Part shown: positions 63,925 to 64,000 of the stretch, piece by piece
Numbering within the stretch: the first letter of the stretch is position 1
Layout of the letters: every line of letters starts with the position of its first letter
NCBI RefSeq assembly: GCF_003096555.1
Contig: NZ_QEKM01000001.1
Location: 1,922,001 to 1,986,000, forward strand
Direction: 5' to 3'
DNA length: 64,000 bases
Source of the DNA: Simplicispira sp. 125
Lineage (GTDB): Bacteria > Pseudomonadota > Gammaproteobacteria > Burkholderiales > Burkholderiaceae_C
Program-made: the position numbers and the translations under genes
The notes under the pieces: generated by a model
Told to the model about the DNA's origin: nothing
The model's input: only the letters and a program-made list of their open reading frames with translations
Databases searched by the model: none

Positions 63925-64000
63925 CTAAAACCCGGCCGCCTGTCCGTCGCGCCGTGGGTCGCTGGCGGCCACGTAGCCCTGGGTGTGGGGATCGCCCAGC
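63925..64000 (-). CDS. Gamma-glutamyltransferase-like protein (C-terminal end only)
   Basis: The last 24 codons of a gene that begins beyond the window: minus-strand reading gives 'LGDPHTQGYVAASDPRRDGQ', then 'AAGF' and a TAG at 63925-63927. A tail with 'G..DPRxDGxAxGF/Y' is characteristic of the small subunit end of gamma-glutamyltransferase-family Ntn hydrolases. Too little sequence for more. Its stop lies 23 bases from the dispersed repeat copy 15. Confidence 0.65.
   Translation of the reverse strand, partial: LGDPHTQGYVAASDPRRDGQAAGF

Overview
The window is high-GC chromosomal DNA of a betaproteobacterium, most likely a member of the Comamonadaceae (Acidovorax/Simplicispira-like). The evidence is the protein families (IPTL-CTERM surface protein, DUF2242 and DUF4124 proteins, an Hda - HAD phosphatase - PcnB - FolK cluster, ribF-ileS-lspA) and a short dispersed palindromic repeat found about fifteen times between and inside genes. 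It is mostly housekeeping core with small accessory patches. I saw no rRNA, tRNA, CRISPR array or intact prophage.

Layout. 0-3.4 kb: the end of an Lrp/AsnC regulator, an esterase, a DODA-type dioxygenase, arfB, aroQ and a secreted Tyr/Pro-rich protein. 3.5-9.2 kb: glnS followed by an accessory patch (GIY-YIG/DUF4357 protein, zeta-toxin-like kinase with a tiny overlapping partner, two small unknown genes, an M14 peptidase, a compact GIY-YIG-like protein). 9.3-16.4 kb: an exported trypsin-like protease overlapping an FHA-domain membrane protein, DUF924, an SRAP paralogue that has lost its active site, an ICMT-like methyltransferase, a DUF2242 lipoprotein and an M23 peptidase. Three different palindromic repeat families lie in the gaps. 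16.4-24 kb: acyl-CoA synthetase, two envelope proteins, a YeeZ-like epimerase, a 2Fe-2S/flavin reductase, and a TetR-controlled SDR/isomerase pair with tandem operators.

24-36.9 kb: folK, pcnB, HAD phosphatase and hda (one minus-strand operon), divergent purM with an AI-2E-type permease, a universal stress protein with a strong terminator, SirB1-like protein, murJ divergent from rpsT, an M48 peptidase, purN and a YceH-like protein. 36.9-40.2 kb: a two-gene acyl-CoA dehydrogenase operon (large and small subunit, PimC/PimD-like) and a DUF3617 protein. 40.3-44.9 kb: a 1,072-residue IPTL-CTERM surface protein with about five tandem Gly/Cys repeats, an IS5-type transposase remnant just upstream of it, and an HNH endonuclease.

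45-64 kb: ribF-ileS-lspA, tsaD, a chemoreceptor, hpnD-hpnE (squalene/hopanoid precursor synthesis), a quinone oxidoreductase, an EamA exporter, an operon pairing a TRAP-type binding protein with a membrane GGDEF/EAL protein, an atypical SDR, an SH3-domain protein with an M48 peptidase, a second EamA exporter and the tail of a gamma-glutamyltransferase-like gene.

The most unusual signals are: (1) the dispersed hairpin repeat, which lies in frame inside ileS, an acyl-CoA dehydrogenase gene and an SDR gene, supplies the start of an EamA gene and the end of purN, and in one place forms a perfect terminator; (2) a ~164-bp near-perfect long palindrome at 12.5-12.67 kb; (3) the TRAP-SBP/GGDEF-EAL operon without transporter subunits; (4) the reversed-order zeta-like module next to a GIY-YIG/DUF4357 gene.
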